A DNA stretch of 64,000 nucleotides from Girardinichthys multiradiatus. Its lineage: Eukaryota; Chordata; Actinopteri; Cyprinodontiformes; Goodeidae. The notes beneath the pieces are model-generated. The model saw only the letters and a list, made by a program, of their open reading frames with translations, was not told where the DNA came from and did no database searches. The translations under genes and the position numbers were made by a program. The stretch covers positions 6,978,119 to 7,042,118 of the forward strand of contig NC_061816.1 of NCBI RefSeq assembly GCF_021462225.1. The letters run 5' to 3'. Below, in pieces: positions 24,366 through 33,935 of the stretch (positions are counted from its first letter, which is position 1; each line of letters opens with the position of its first letter).

Positions 24366-24600
24366 TCTTCATTATAGAATAGAATAGAAAAACCCTTAAT
24401 TGTCCCACAGTGGGTAAATTCAGGTGTGTCAGCAGCAAAGTAAATGGTAAATGGAAGCATTCAGGTACACGCAAATTAAAAAAATTAAAAAGTTCCAAAA
24501 GTAAGAATAGACTGTACAGTAAAGGGGAATCTTGCTTTAAGAAGTGCTGGTCCAGGAGAAGCAGGACTTAGTTACAGGTAGCTAGACAGAGGGACGTACA
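24366..24600 (-). mobile_element. LINE 3' tail, reverse orientation (Rex3/RTE-like)
   Basis: 'atagaatagaatagaaaaac' followed by 'aattgtcccacagtgggtaa' and 'tcaggtgtgtcagcagcaaa' resembles the 3' terminus of a fish non-LTR element in reverse orientation, with TTCTA repeats as its tail. The coding region is absent. Confidence 0.45.
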
Positions 24601-24719
24601 CATTTAAGGAAGTACTGCTTGTTTATTCTAAAGAATTTAACCTCAAAGTTCTTTGTTTAAGCTTGTAATAAATTAAATCTGAGTTCACTTTAAACTATAG
24701 AAGGTTCTTTGTTAACCAC

Positions 24720-25069
24720 TGCTGACATCGGGTCGTGGCTAATCAACTGTGCATGTGGCTAATTGAATTAGCTGACAATTAGCCTCAGCGGCTACCAATT
24801 TTGAGCCCCAGAAAGAACGTTGGTACTAACACAATGCCAAAACGGAAAGACATCAGCAAAGACATTATATTATATTCATAGTATGCAGGGATCGTCAGAG
24901 TATCCTATGTATTGACAGAACTTTGTGTTTCTTAACACATTTGAGAATTTTAGAGTAGCAGCCAGGAGTGATTATCTTAGAGTGACCGCCTCAATTAAAC
25001 CAGAGAATGAAGCATACGCTAACACAATGCTAAAGTAAAAAGACATAAGCAATGACAATAACATACTGC
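24720..25069 (+). repeat. Tc1-derived repeat, left part (split by the Gypsy insertion)
   Basis: Start-codon-region landmarks recur twice: 'actaacacaatgccaaaacg' with gaaagacatcagcaaa near 24825-24858, and 'gctaacacaatgctaaagta' with aaagacataagcaatgac near 25017-25056. The repeat resumes at 28231 after the Gypsy element, which shares the ACTGC duplication. The first 80 bp (gtggctaatcaac, aattagctgacaattagcc) resemble the GTTAGC-type minisatellite of 43-47 kb. Confidence 0.6.
25065..25069. repeat. Target-site duplication ACTGC (left copy)
   Basis: The right copy lies at 28231-28235. Five base pairs is the size made by Ty3/Gypsy integrases. Confidence 0.85.
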
Positions 25070-25187
25070 TGTCAGTGTCTGGATTCTGTCTGTAGCTGCT
25101 ACTAACTATTTTCAGCCACTAGGTGTCGCCTGAGACCGTTCTCGGAGGGTAACAGGTGCGGCGTATTGAGATGATCACTTGGGGAGG

Positions 25188-25193
25188 TATAAA
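25188..25193 (+). promoter_or_regulatory. TATA box of the Gypsy LTR
   Basis: TATAAA within 'ggggaggtataaagagg', about 120 bp into the LTR, is well placed for the retrotransposon promoter at the U3/R boundary. Confidence 0.55.
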
Positions 25194-25660
25194 GAGGATG
25201 GATTGCCAGTACATTGTCGCCTGAGTGTTTGCCTATGCGGTATTTCAACCTGGCCAGAATTATCTTGTCTGTTACAAATTACCTGTCCTTGTGAAGTAAC
25301 TCTTGTCTTCGTTTAGAGCTTTGATTCTGTCTCGCTTCCTGGAAAACTGGAGATCATACCCAACCAAAGAAAGAAGAACCTGGACTACTTACCAGCTGCC
25401 AATCCGTCTGAGCCCCGCCGAGTCGAACCTGTCCGCCCTCCGACGGTCTTCCAGTCTCCAGCCTCTGAAACCCTGGTGGCCTAGAACGCAGTTATCCGCA
25501 GGTCTGGACTCACCTCTCTCTCCCTGGTGGATCAGAACCCAGCTAGGTCCGTACTACAGTCTGTTAATTTCCAAGTATCCTGTAAGCCATTTCTTACCAT
25601 CCCTCTCTGTTGCAGTTTCTAGGCCCGAGCAGCGGCTGTCATTTCCACTCCAGTGTGTTA

Positions 25661-25666
25661 ATAAAC
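25661..25666 (+). promoter_or_regulatory. Polyadenylation signal of the Gypsy LTR
   Basis: AATAAA lies 72 bp before the LTR end, as expected for the R/U5 part. Confidence 0.55.
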
Positions 25667-25732
25667 TTCCTAAACGGTTCTCTGTTCTCTGGGTGCTTCT
25701 GTTTATGTGGGTCAGATCGGCCTTTAACATTA

Positions 25733-26519
25733 TGACAGAACACTCAGGCCAGCCGGACCCTGCCGAGGCACTCCAGAGAACAGTTTCCGAACACAGTCAT
25801 CAGATCCACTCTCATGGCGCGACACTCCGTAACCTCCTTGAGCAGCAGCGGCAGACAAACCAGCAGCTCGAGCAGATGACAGCACTGTTCCAGCGGACGC
25901 TTAGCCCCGGGCCCGCCCAACCTTCGGGGGGCGCTGCTGAACCTCCTGCCACACGGCCCCTTCCGGCCTTTCGTGACGTCACCTCACCTAGTCCCGAGAA
26001 ATTTTCGGGTTAAGTCGGCAGCTGTCAGGGTTTTCTGCTACAGTGCACCTTAGTCTTTAACTGCTCTCCTCACTGCTTTCCCTATGATGATTTCTTATGT
26101 CCTTCGACTTTTAACAGGCAAGGCACTTCGTTGGGCAGAGGCAAGGTTTGTGAACTGTAACCATTTCGGATGTTCATACGAGGACTTTATTAAGGAGTTG
26201 AAACAAATTTTTGATCTTGACATGGATCCGTCGAGCGTGGCACGCCACCTCCGGGCATTAAGACAACGCAACTGCCCGCTGACGGATTTCACCGTTGAAT
26301 TTTGCACCTTTGCCGTGGCTTCGGGTTGGAATGCTAGCGTTCTGAAATCTGCTTTTTTTTCAGTGTCTAGATGAAGTTGTTAAAGACGAACTAGCCTTGT
26401 TAGATGAGCCTGCTGAGCTTGATGCTTACATAGCTCTGGCTACCCGGCTGGACATTTGGCTGAGGGATCGTAGGCGGTACCGCACAGAGCGAGTGGCGCC
26501 TAGGGCATTTTCATTCTAG
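25733..26519 (+). pseudogene. gag: Gypsy gag, broken
   Basis: The likely start is the ATG at 25733, which overlaps the last bases of the LTR. A Gln-rich coiled-coil-like stretch follows (LEQQRQTNQQLEQM, about codons 38-51), then a Pro/Ala-rich linker. The capsid part is recognisable: LLTGKALRWAEARF near 26105-26146, then HLRALRQRN and LTDFTVEF. Breaks are a TAA stop at 26011-26013, a frame change near 26085, another in the T8 run at 26353-26360, and a stop at 26517-26519 after an Arg-rich end (RDRRRYRTER). The CCHC zinc knuckle is absent. The open frame begins earlier, at 25303, but that part is LTR and not coding. The product would package retrotransposon RNA if intact. Confidence 0.75.
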
Positions 26520-26566
26520 TACTCTCAGAAAACCACTGTGAGCAAATTTCGTTTTTTTGTTTTCAT

Positions 26567-28140
26567 TTGTCTGAGAACGTCCTAGTGTTAGGATATCCCT
26601 GGTTGCAGGCTCACAATCCCCACCTAAATTGGGTCGAGTTTAGAGTGGAGGCCTGGTCCCCGCAGTGTTTGTCTGCCTGCAGTCTGCTGTTCTCCCTTCT
26701 AAGACCCCTGCCGAGGAGGTTGGGCAGGTTGAGCCCACAGACCTCCACATGGTTCCTCCTGACTATCACCACCTTAGGTTAGTCTTTAGTAAGTCTCGTG
26801 CCTTGTCCCTTCCAGCCCACCGTCCGTATGACTGTTCCATAGATCTATTACCCGGGGCTCCATTACCATCGAGCCGGCTCTATAAAATCTCCGATCCCGT
26901 GAGGGGGGTGATGGAGCAGTACGTAGCTGACTTGTTAGCCGCCAGGATAATTCGCCCATCTTCATGGTCCCTCGGGGCTGGGTTTTTCTTTGTTGGAAAA
27001 AAAGACGGCTCGCTGCGACCGTGTATTGATTATTGGGGATTAAATACCATAACCGTCAAGAACAAGTATCCACTTCCCCTCCTCTCCTCGGCATTTGAAC
27101 CGGTCCATGGTGCCATCGTGTTACTAAGTTAGATCTACGGAACGCTTACCTCTTAGTTAAAATCCGCCAGGGAGATGAGTGGAAAACAGCCTTTAAGACA
27201 CCACGAGTACATTATGAGTACTTGGTCATGCCGTTTGGATTGTGCAATGCGCCGGCAGAGTTTCAAAGCTTAGTCAATGACATTCTGAGGTACTACCCGA
27301 ATCAGTTTGTGTTTGTTTATCTGGATGACATTTTAATTTACTCTAAGACACTCAGAGCACAAGCTTCATTTCCACCTTGTGCTGCAGCGGCTCCTGGAGA
27401 ATCAGCTCTATGTGAAGGCGGAGAAGTGTGAGTTCCATCAAAAGTCCATCAGCTTTCTTGGTTTTGTTCTAGAGGGGGGACAGGTTCGCGCTGATCCCGA
27501 GAAGGACAAGGAGATCGAAGACAAGGTGCGGCAGGCTCTCCTCTCTGACCCGGGGCCCGGTTCTGGACCTGTTCATCGCACCTATGTTCCCGCCGCAATG
27601 CGCTCCCAGCTCATTAAATTGTTCCACTCTTCAAGGTTCTCCGTCCACCCCAGCACCAGTCGCACCGTGTCGGCGGTGACTAGACGGTTTTGGTGGCCTA
27701 CCCTCCACCAGGACATTAAGGACTATGTTAATGCCTGCCCTGTATGCGCATGGGGCAAACCCACACATCATCCGCCTGATGGCCTGTTGCAGCCTTTGGA
27801 GGTTCCCCGTCGACCCTGGTCTCACATAGCTCCGGATTTGGTAACCGGTTTGCCTACCTCCCAGGGGATGACGACAATTTTTAGCATAATCGACCGATTC
27901 TCCAAGACCTGTCATCTGGTGGCGCTTAGAAAACTTCCATCGGCTGTCCAGACTCCTTGTCAAGCATGTTTTTCGCCTTCACGGCATCCCGTCCGTCATC
28001 CTCTCTAACCGGGGGCCCCAGCCCAAGTGTGGCAAGAGTTCTGCTCGGCATTGGGAGCCAAGGTTTCATATTCATCCAGTGTTCCACGTTTCTCAGCTGA
28101 AACCTGTCCGTACCAGCCAGCACGCTTTGCCCTCCTCCTG
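26567..28140 (+). pseudogene. pol: Gypsy pol, broken and deleted (protease tail, reverse transcriptase, integrase)
   Basis: The order is normal. The protease end is VLGYPWLQAHNP (near 26581-26616). Reverse transcriptase follows: [20 protein letters not shown] and [11 protein letters not shown] (26951-27047), a frame change near 27120, [22 protein letters not shown], and the catalytic YLDD at 27318-27329. There is another frame change near 27355, then KAEKCEFH and ISFLGFVLEGGQVR. RNase H is deleted at about 27508. The integrase zinc-binding H/H and CPVC residues are at about 27625-27750, and the core APDLVTGLP (Asp at 27835) is present. The second core Asp is Asn (codon 28007-28009, in SNRGPQ). 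A further deletion joins this to the C-terminal VFHVSQLKP segment at 28079-28105. No functional enzyme can be made. Confidence 0.8.
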
Positions 28141-28212
28141 AGCCCCCTCCTCCCGCCCGGGACTTCCAAGGCCATCCTGCCTACACGGTCCGCCAGATAG
28201 TTGCTCCATGTC

Positions 28213-28230
28213 GCCTTTAACATTATGACA
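28213..28230 (+). repeat. 3' LTR remnant (last 18 bp)
   Basis: gcctttaacattatgaca is identical to the last 18 bases of the 5' LTR (25720-25737). It joins pol directly and is followed by the ACTGC duplication. Confidence 0.8.
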
Positions 28231-28235
28231 ACTGC

Positions 28236-29420
28236 ATTCATACCATTTACATTTTCTGATCATCTGATTATCAGGAAGGGTGAGCATCTCCTTAAAAGTG
28301 AGAGTTTAATTTCATATTACATTAATATTTTTAAAATCTTTTAATCAGCTGATCTTAGTGTGACCACTATAAACAGCAGGAGTTTGGCAGTCTGCTGCTC
28401 TGAAGCACACAGAAAAGTTGCCACATAATGTAAAGATTGAAAGACATCAGCAATGACTGCCCATGAATCTTACAAGGGTTATAATGGCTCTTTGAAACAT
28501 TTTGTTGTCCAATACAGCGGAAAGAGGAGGATTACTCATAAGTAGAAAACATTTAGCATCAATATTCCCGGGAGTGGACTACCCAGCTAACCCCCCCTTA
28601 AGGTCAGACTGGACAATGATCAGAGAAATTGCAAAAAACCAAAAACATAAATTTTAAATCTTTAAGTTCATGAAAGTTAATGGCAATTAATAAAAGACTA
28701 AGCAAAACTGACCTGCTTGTAAGGGTACAAGAAGAAAGTTTCTTCTCTCTAAAAGGAACATGGCAGCACAACTTAGGTTATTAAAGCTGCATTTGAATAA
28801 CGTTTGTGGAAGGAGGCTGGTCCTTCTGTACCAATTTTGGCGCAATAGGGTTCAATTAGGGATAAGAACCAAAACAAATGGAAATGGGGTTTAACACAAA
28901 GTTTTCAGAAAAGTACATGCAACTAAATTAAATTATACATGACATTTGATCATTTCTGTTACAATCTTCTGAAGATATTTTTCTAAAAAGAAAAATTTAC
29001 TGGTGCTGAAAGGTTATAAATAGAAGCAGTAAGGGATGAAATGGCAACTGTAGGTAAGAAATGGGGGTACAAACTGACAAATGGGTGAATTACCCAGGAC
29101 TCTCCTTGAACCATGTATTTTAGACAGATGAGTCCATAGCAGAGGTGTGCGGATATAATGCACAGCAACATGACTGGAGAAAAAAACACCGCTTCTCAGC
29201 ACAGTGGTAGAGGGTTGATAATATAGGCTAAATGCAGCCATAGCCCAGGAATTCAGAATCAAAATCAATCTCTAAAAGGGTTAGGGTCAGGGTCAGGAAC
29301 AGAGCTTAAGATGAGATCTTCCTGGACTGAAATCACCTGTGGATAAAAATAAGACAACCTGACCTGTAATGTCTAATCAGACAAAAAGCTTATTGCAAAG
29401 TCATGAGTAAGTGTAAAAAA
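28236..29420 (+). mobile_element. Degenerate Tc1-like transposon
   Basis: Landmarks run in family order: 5' unit ('gagtttggcagtctgctgct' near 28380, gaaagacatcagcaatgact near 28439), helix-turn-helix part (cttacaagggttataatgg near 28468), 'gggagtggactacccagcta' (28570), 'agaaagtttcttctctctaa' with aggaacatggcagcacaac (28732-28770), and the catalytic side, 'tttagacagatgagtccata' (29119). The 5' part continues the repeat interrupted by the Gypsy insertion. Indels and stops are frequent. Confidence 0.65.
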
Positions 29421-30240
29421 CTTGAAATGGCATAAACTTTAGTCTCCAAGTAAAACCGAAAGCCTATTTTGTACGTTTTCTCCTGTGTTTGGATGTAAGA
29501 GATGGACGTGGAAGAATTCCCCAGCTAATTAGCAGCACAGTTTTACATCTCGTCCAAATTTCTCCTGTGAAAGAGAAACCTCTGAGCCACAACAGTATGT
29601 GATCGTTTTGCCCCCCTCCATCTGTTTAAGTCGTGCACAGAGGCTTAATTGGGGCCAAATCTTGTCAGAGCCTCTCCTTTTGAGCATCCACGATTAGTTT
29701 GGAGCATTTAACAGAAGGTTGCTATAAGGGTCCAAACTTATTATAAACTAATACTTTTGCTTTCTGCGTTTGTATAACTCAAAGCCTTAATAACACCTTT
29801 CACTGACAAATCTAACTGAACTACACCCAGCAAAAGGGCCAAAGTACTTAATGAATAGCACTAGGATATATTTTGTAGAGAAAAACATTGCAGGAAGCTT
29901 GTCCTCAGTGTGACAAGGCTCAGTTGAGATGTAGTTAGCAGAAAAGTAAAATCTAACTTTAGATCACAGCATTTAGCTTAAACCATTATTAAATACTGAT
30001 CTGATGAAACATTACACCACTTGGTACCAATTAGCTTTACAGCAGTTTGAGTTTTTAACACAATAAAAACTGTTTTCTTGTGCCGCCTCCTAAATCATAA
30101 ATAGATAAATAAATATTGTTGGCGTACTTCAACCAACAAGAATCTGGTCACAAGTTTGTATTTTGTGGGTCAGAAGCTGAAAAGTTTCTGAAATACTGAT
30201 CTGAACAGCGGGTGCAGAAGAGAAATGTTCATCTGGACTT
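29421..30240. other. Single-copy DNA with an enhancer-like island at ~29500-29720
   Basis: No gene is visible. 29500-29720 is balanced and contains 'ccagctaattagcagcac' and 'gaggcttaattggggcc', both homeodomain-type ATTA cores. The rest is AT-rich. Confidence 0.35.
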
Positions 30241-31070
30241 TAAACAGCTTTACTTTGAAAATAAAAGCAGAGTATCGAACAGAAAGCCAATGAAGATATT
30301 AATTATTATAAAAAAAGAGAACAGAATGAAATGAGAAAAAGAAATAAAACTGAACTGGATTAAAAACAAGCTGTATAAAACTACATTTAAAAAGTCAGGG
30401 TAAGACAAGAAAAGCCAAAACTACAGAATAATCAAATTAAATCAAAGCAAAATCAAAAAAACAAGTCATACAGCAAAGTTGAAAATGGTAACTCATTTAA
30501 CTTAAATGACATCGAAAGCAGGACAGAATATTACTAAATTATTGTAACAAAATTTTGAAAAGCAAAAATAGAACAAGGGACAAAAAATAAATCAAATTAA
30601 ATTAACAACAGGGCAGGTCAACAAAACACAAAAATAAAATACAATAAACACACAAGGATAAAACACACAAATAGAACAAGCAGGGCAAAAAATGACCATA
30701 TTAAATGTAAATAAATAAAATAAACTGCCCAAATGGCAAAAAAGACAAAACTAGAATTAATTAAAGGACAAAAAGTCCAAATAAAATAAATAACAATAAA
30801 AACAAGTTAAAAAATGATTCAAATCAATTTCAAGCAATACCAACAACAATACTACCTATCAGCAGAAGAAAAGAATTGTAAATATTATACTACAATAAAA
30901 GAAACAACTAAAAACACTAAATATATCATCAAAACAGGAAAGACAAAGCAGGACAAAAAAGTAAAGAAAAAACAATGAAACATGAAATAGAATAAAAATG
31001 AATAAAGAAAAAGGCAGGAAACAGGAAACTAAAAGGTAGAATAAATGAAAATAAAATATAAAAAACAAAC
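30241..31070. repeat. A-rich, strand-asymmetric low-complexity tract
   Basis: For about 800 bp the plus strand is dominated by A with scattered AAAATAAA, ACAAAA and CAGG phrases, and T is rare in many stretches. The minus-strand frames (Phe/Leu/Ser-rich) are artefacts of this bias. It may be an old degenerate simple repeat. I cannot tie it to a named element. Confidence 0.55.
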
Positions 31071-32839
31071 AAGCTGTAGGTGTCTGACAGCTCCAGCTTC
31101 TCTCGCCGTATCATGCTAGTTAATACTAATCAGCAATTTCACCAAATTATCAAAATTTCTTCAATATTAGTTTGAAACCTCAAATTAAATGTCCCGATTA
31201 AATAAATTGAACAGCATCCATATTATACAAACGTAACTCGACAACAGTCCAGATTTCCACATGATCAGTTATATTTTGCTGCGTTTTAAAACCCAAGCGT
31301 CCCATTAAAACAACCATGTATCTCTTCTTGCATTTTGGCTCATTTTTCCACCAAGGGAAGCAGCAACACACACCTCAGTGTATTTGTTGACATGCATGTG
31401 CAGCTTGAAGACATCTTCCCAGTCGTATGTCAGCACACAGGACTGATTTCACACCCTAAGCCACACACAGATTTATAGAAATCATTCCCACACGTCTGCT
31501 TCATTTCAGAGCCTCGTATTTACGTCGGTGGCGTCAGCCTGCGACACATTTACATAACACACATCGCCCCGCTGCGTCCACCGCCGAGTAAGTACTCAAG
31601 CTCGTCCCGGCCCCCTTTTCATATTTACAGCGTGACTGATTTAAGATGGACTGATTGTGGGGATTTAATTACGGGGGACACAATGGCCACACAATTCTGT
31701 TTTCTTCTCCTCCCTTCTTGCGAGGCGCTGACACGCCGCACACTCGGCTGCACACTGCCGAGGAATGTTTTACACTCCAAATGAGCTGTGCTTGCAGAAG
31801 AATTTAATTTGATCTGCTGCTGTAATTGTGCTCTCACACACATATACAGGAAAAAAAAAGGAAGAAGAAGAAGAGGAGGGGTGGTGGTGGTGGTGGTGGT
31901 GGAGTAGTAGGGGGGCGGCTGAGGCATGCTGGGGTTGGAGGGCGTGCAACTTTAAAATGTAATATGCACAAAAAGTAAATTAACTCAAGAGGAGAGGCCC
32001 TTGTGATGTGTTGACACTTGCAGTGGGAAGGGTGGAAGGGGAGGAGGGAGGAAAGAGAAACGGCCATGATAAAACAGCACAAAGAAAAGCGTTATGAATT
32101 TTATTAATGACTTGCAAGACAGTATGCAAAACATCAAAGGTCCACAGGAAAGATTAATGACCCTGTGTGAGACTGTTTAATTACCTCCAGCTAATTAGAT
32201 TCTTGACCAAATTTTTAATATCTGAGCTCGTGCTCGACGCCTAATTGAGATTCCACCGTATTTATCAATCTTTAAATAATAACAAGAAAAGAAAAAACTT
32301 CGGCCTTCCTGTTGCTGCTGCTCCTGGTCCTCCATTGGAGCGTTATGGATCTCACCCAGGTTCCCAAAAAGCAGAACGGGAATAGGGTTGGTTATCAGCT
32401 CCATCTATGCTTCTAATGAAGTGCTAATAAACAGAGTCGGTCTGCTATGTCAACTCTCCTTGTCGTAATTCTCTTATCTGGACCTGAGCTCTCCGAGGAG
32501 CCGCTCTACTCCATCTAGGGCTGCTTCCGTTCTCCTCCTTGCGGATAATCCTCATGCTGTTTACCAGCACGCACACGGTTTCATCTAAATCGTTAGCTTT
32601 GAACTTCCAGCGTGCATTATCTGTTCTGTGACCCTGTTGTTGTTGTTATTGTTGCGACTGCTGCGATAATTGCACAAGGATTATTGCGGTTGGGTCAGAG
32701 ACGACTCTTCCTCAGGATTCAGGGGGAGTATCCACCACTGTGGCTCAGTTACTGAGACAAAGTTCAGGGTAATATAACAATTGTGCTAACTTTCCTCTGA
32801 CATATTTGATGATATTCACCTCTAAAGTCCTCTCTTAAG
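31071..32839. other. Single-copy DNA with enhancer-like islands at ~31600-31800 and ~32080-32240
   Basis: No gene is visible. 32080-32240 holds several TAAT/ATTA sites (gaattttattaatgactt, gaaagattaatgaccc, gtttaattacctccagctaa) and an octamer-like ATGCAAAA. 31630-31700 includes ggggatttaattacgggg. Between them is a GAA/GGT microsatellite (31860-31902). Confidence 0.4.
31860..31902. repeat. GAA then GGT microsatellite
   Basis: Four to five GAA units are followed by gaggagggg and about eight GGT units. Confidence 0.9.
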
Positions 32840-33340
32840 GTCCTACCACAACATTTAAGTCAGGTTGAGGACTTTGACTGGGCCATGGTACACGTTTTCT
32901 TTCTTCAGTCATACTGTTGTAGATCTGCTGCTGTGTTTGGATCTTTGTCCTGTTCATGACCCAGTTTGGGCCAAGCTCCAGCTGTTGGACAGATGGACCC
33001 ACATTTGACTCAAGATAAAAACCCATTCTGGAAAATTCTGATGCAAACCTAAGTGCTGTTGCCATATCTTCCAGAAAGCTATACATTTTTTAACTGCCCT
33101 GACATGAACTTTAACTGTTAACCTGCTAACCGAGGCCTGTAGAGTCTTTGGCTTACTGTTTGCTTTACATAGGCTAAAAAGGGTGTACTTAGTATTTCAC
33201 ACTGATTTCCTATGAGCTCCTGAGTTGGGCACCAATAATTGGTTCCTCTGAGGTCATTACTGATGTCGTTCCGACTTGACATAGTGCTAAGCAAACTGCC
33301 AAAGCTCCTGCTTCCAAACTTGAGGTTAGATTTCAATAAC
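32840..33340 (-). mobile_element. Degenerate Tc1-like transposon, catalytic half
   Basis: On the minus strand the frame contains SNVGPSVQQLELGPNWVM, then PWPSQSPQPDLNVV, which matches the region between the second and third catalytic residues of Tc1-like transposases. The QDN motif with the second Asp is lost (reads MNRTKIQT) and the Glu after PDLN is replaced by Val. Further upstream lie catgaactttaactgttaac and accgaggcctgtagagtctt (plus-strand text near 33102-33145), then the N-terminal text MSSRNDISNDLRG near 33245-33285. The copy is old and inactive. Confidence 0.7.
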
Positions 33341-33935
33341 ATAAAAACCTGGAAAAGAACAAATTGTTTTTGTTATGTTCTAATACATAAGACCCAAAAC
33401 CTTAAAGTTACCTTAAAGTTACTTTTTTTACAACGACTAAATAGGAGATAAATACAAAGACCCGACAAGGGTTCTACGTCTTTTCATCTGTAGCCTTAAA
33501 TGACTTTTTATAAAATCAAAACATAACATTTTGAATCTGCTGTTGACTTTCCATCTTGGCATTGTGCTCTGGAGCATCAAACTGTCTAAACTGCTGGTTT
33601 GTACACTTAAATTTAAATTATTTTAAGACTTGGGCAAGACCAGGTGAACTTTATAGGGTTCTGATGCATAAAACTGAAGGATTTTAAGGGGCGTACCTAC
33701 TTTTGTACCATGACTGTTCAGGAGACTAATATAAAGACCTGACAGCGCTTCCAGATCCTTCTGTCTGACGCATAAAGATACAAATACTAAAATTAAAGTG
33801 TAAAATCTTGTTCTTTTTAAGGTCATTGCAGTTGTCCTTCCACCCTGGCATAGTGCTGTGGCGCAACAAACTGTCTAAACTCCTGCTCTTTGTCAGAGAA
33901 AGCCTAATTCTGCATTATTTTAAAGCATTAGTACT
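33245..33935 (-). repeat. Tandem repeat of ~290 bp including Tc1 5' sequence
   Basis: The phrase 'catagtgctaagcaaactgc' near 33280 recurs as 'ggcattgtgctctggagcat' plus caaactgtctaaactgctgg near 33557, and as 'ggcatagtgctgtggcgcaa' plus caaactgtctaaactcctgc near 33847. The spacing is about 280-290 bp. Between them, 'ataaatacaaagacccgaca' (near 33448) matches 'ctaatataaagacctgacag' (near 33727). About two and a half units are present. The repeated text includes the Tc1 transposase start region, reversed, and extra sequence not in that transposon. Confidence 0.6.

Larger units (their letters stand above)
25070..25737 (+). repeat. Gypsy 5' LTR
   Basis: The 668-bp LTR begins TGTCAGTGTC and ends ACATTATGACA, with matching TGTCA/TGACA ends. 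A TATA box lies at 25188-25193 and AATAAA at 25661-25666, so U3, R and U5 are in the right order. Its last 18 bases recur at 28213-28230. No canonical TGG-type primer-binding site follows directly. Some fish Gypsy groups self-prime, so this may be normal. Confidence 0.8.
25070..28230 (+). mobile_element. Ty3/Gypsy LTR retrotransposon, internally deleted, TSD ACTGC
   Basis: The 3,161-bp element is bounded by ACTGC at 25065-25069 and 28231-28235. It has a complete 5' LTR (25070-25737), broken gag and pol parts in the normal order (gag, protease tail, reverse transcriptase, integrase), and only the last 18 bp of the 3' LTR (28213-28230). The zinc knuckle, most of the protease, RNase H, the middle of the integrase core and almost the whole 3' LTR are missing. 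Because the target duplication is intact, the two outer ends are true ends, and the losses are internal. A full fish Gypsy element is usually 5 kb or more. Confidence 0.85.

Noticed and set aside
25303..25732. N-terminal 143 codons of the long plus-strand frame ending at 26013
   Set aside because: This part lies inside the Gypsy 5' LTR. Coding similarity begins only at the ATG at 25733.
29278..29303. ggttagggtcagggtcagg, telomere-like
   Set aside because: Only one TTAGGG unit is present, so it is not an interstitial telomeric array.
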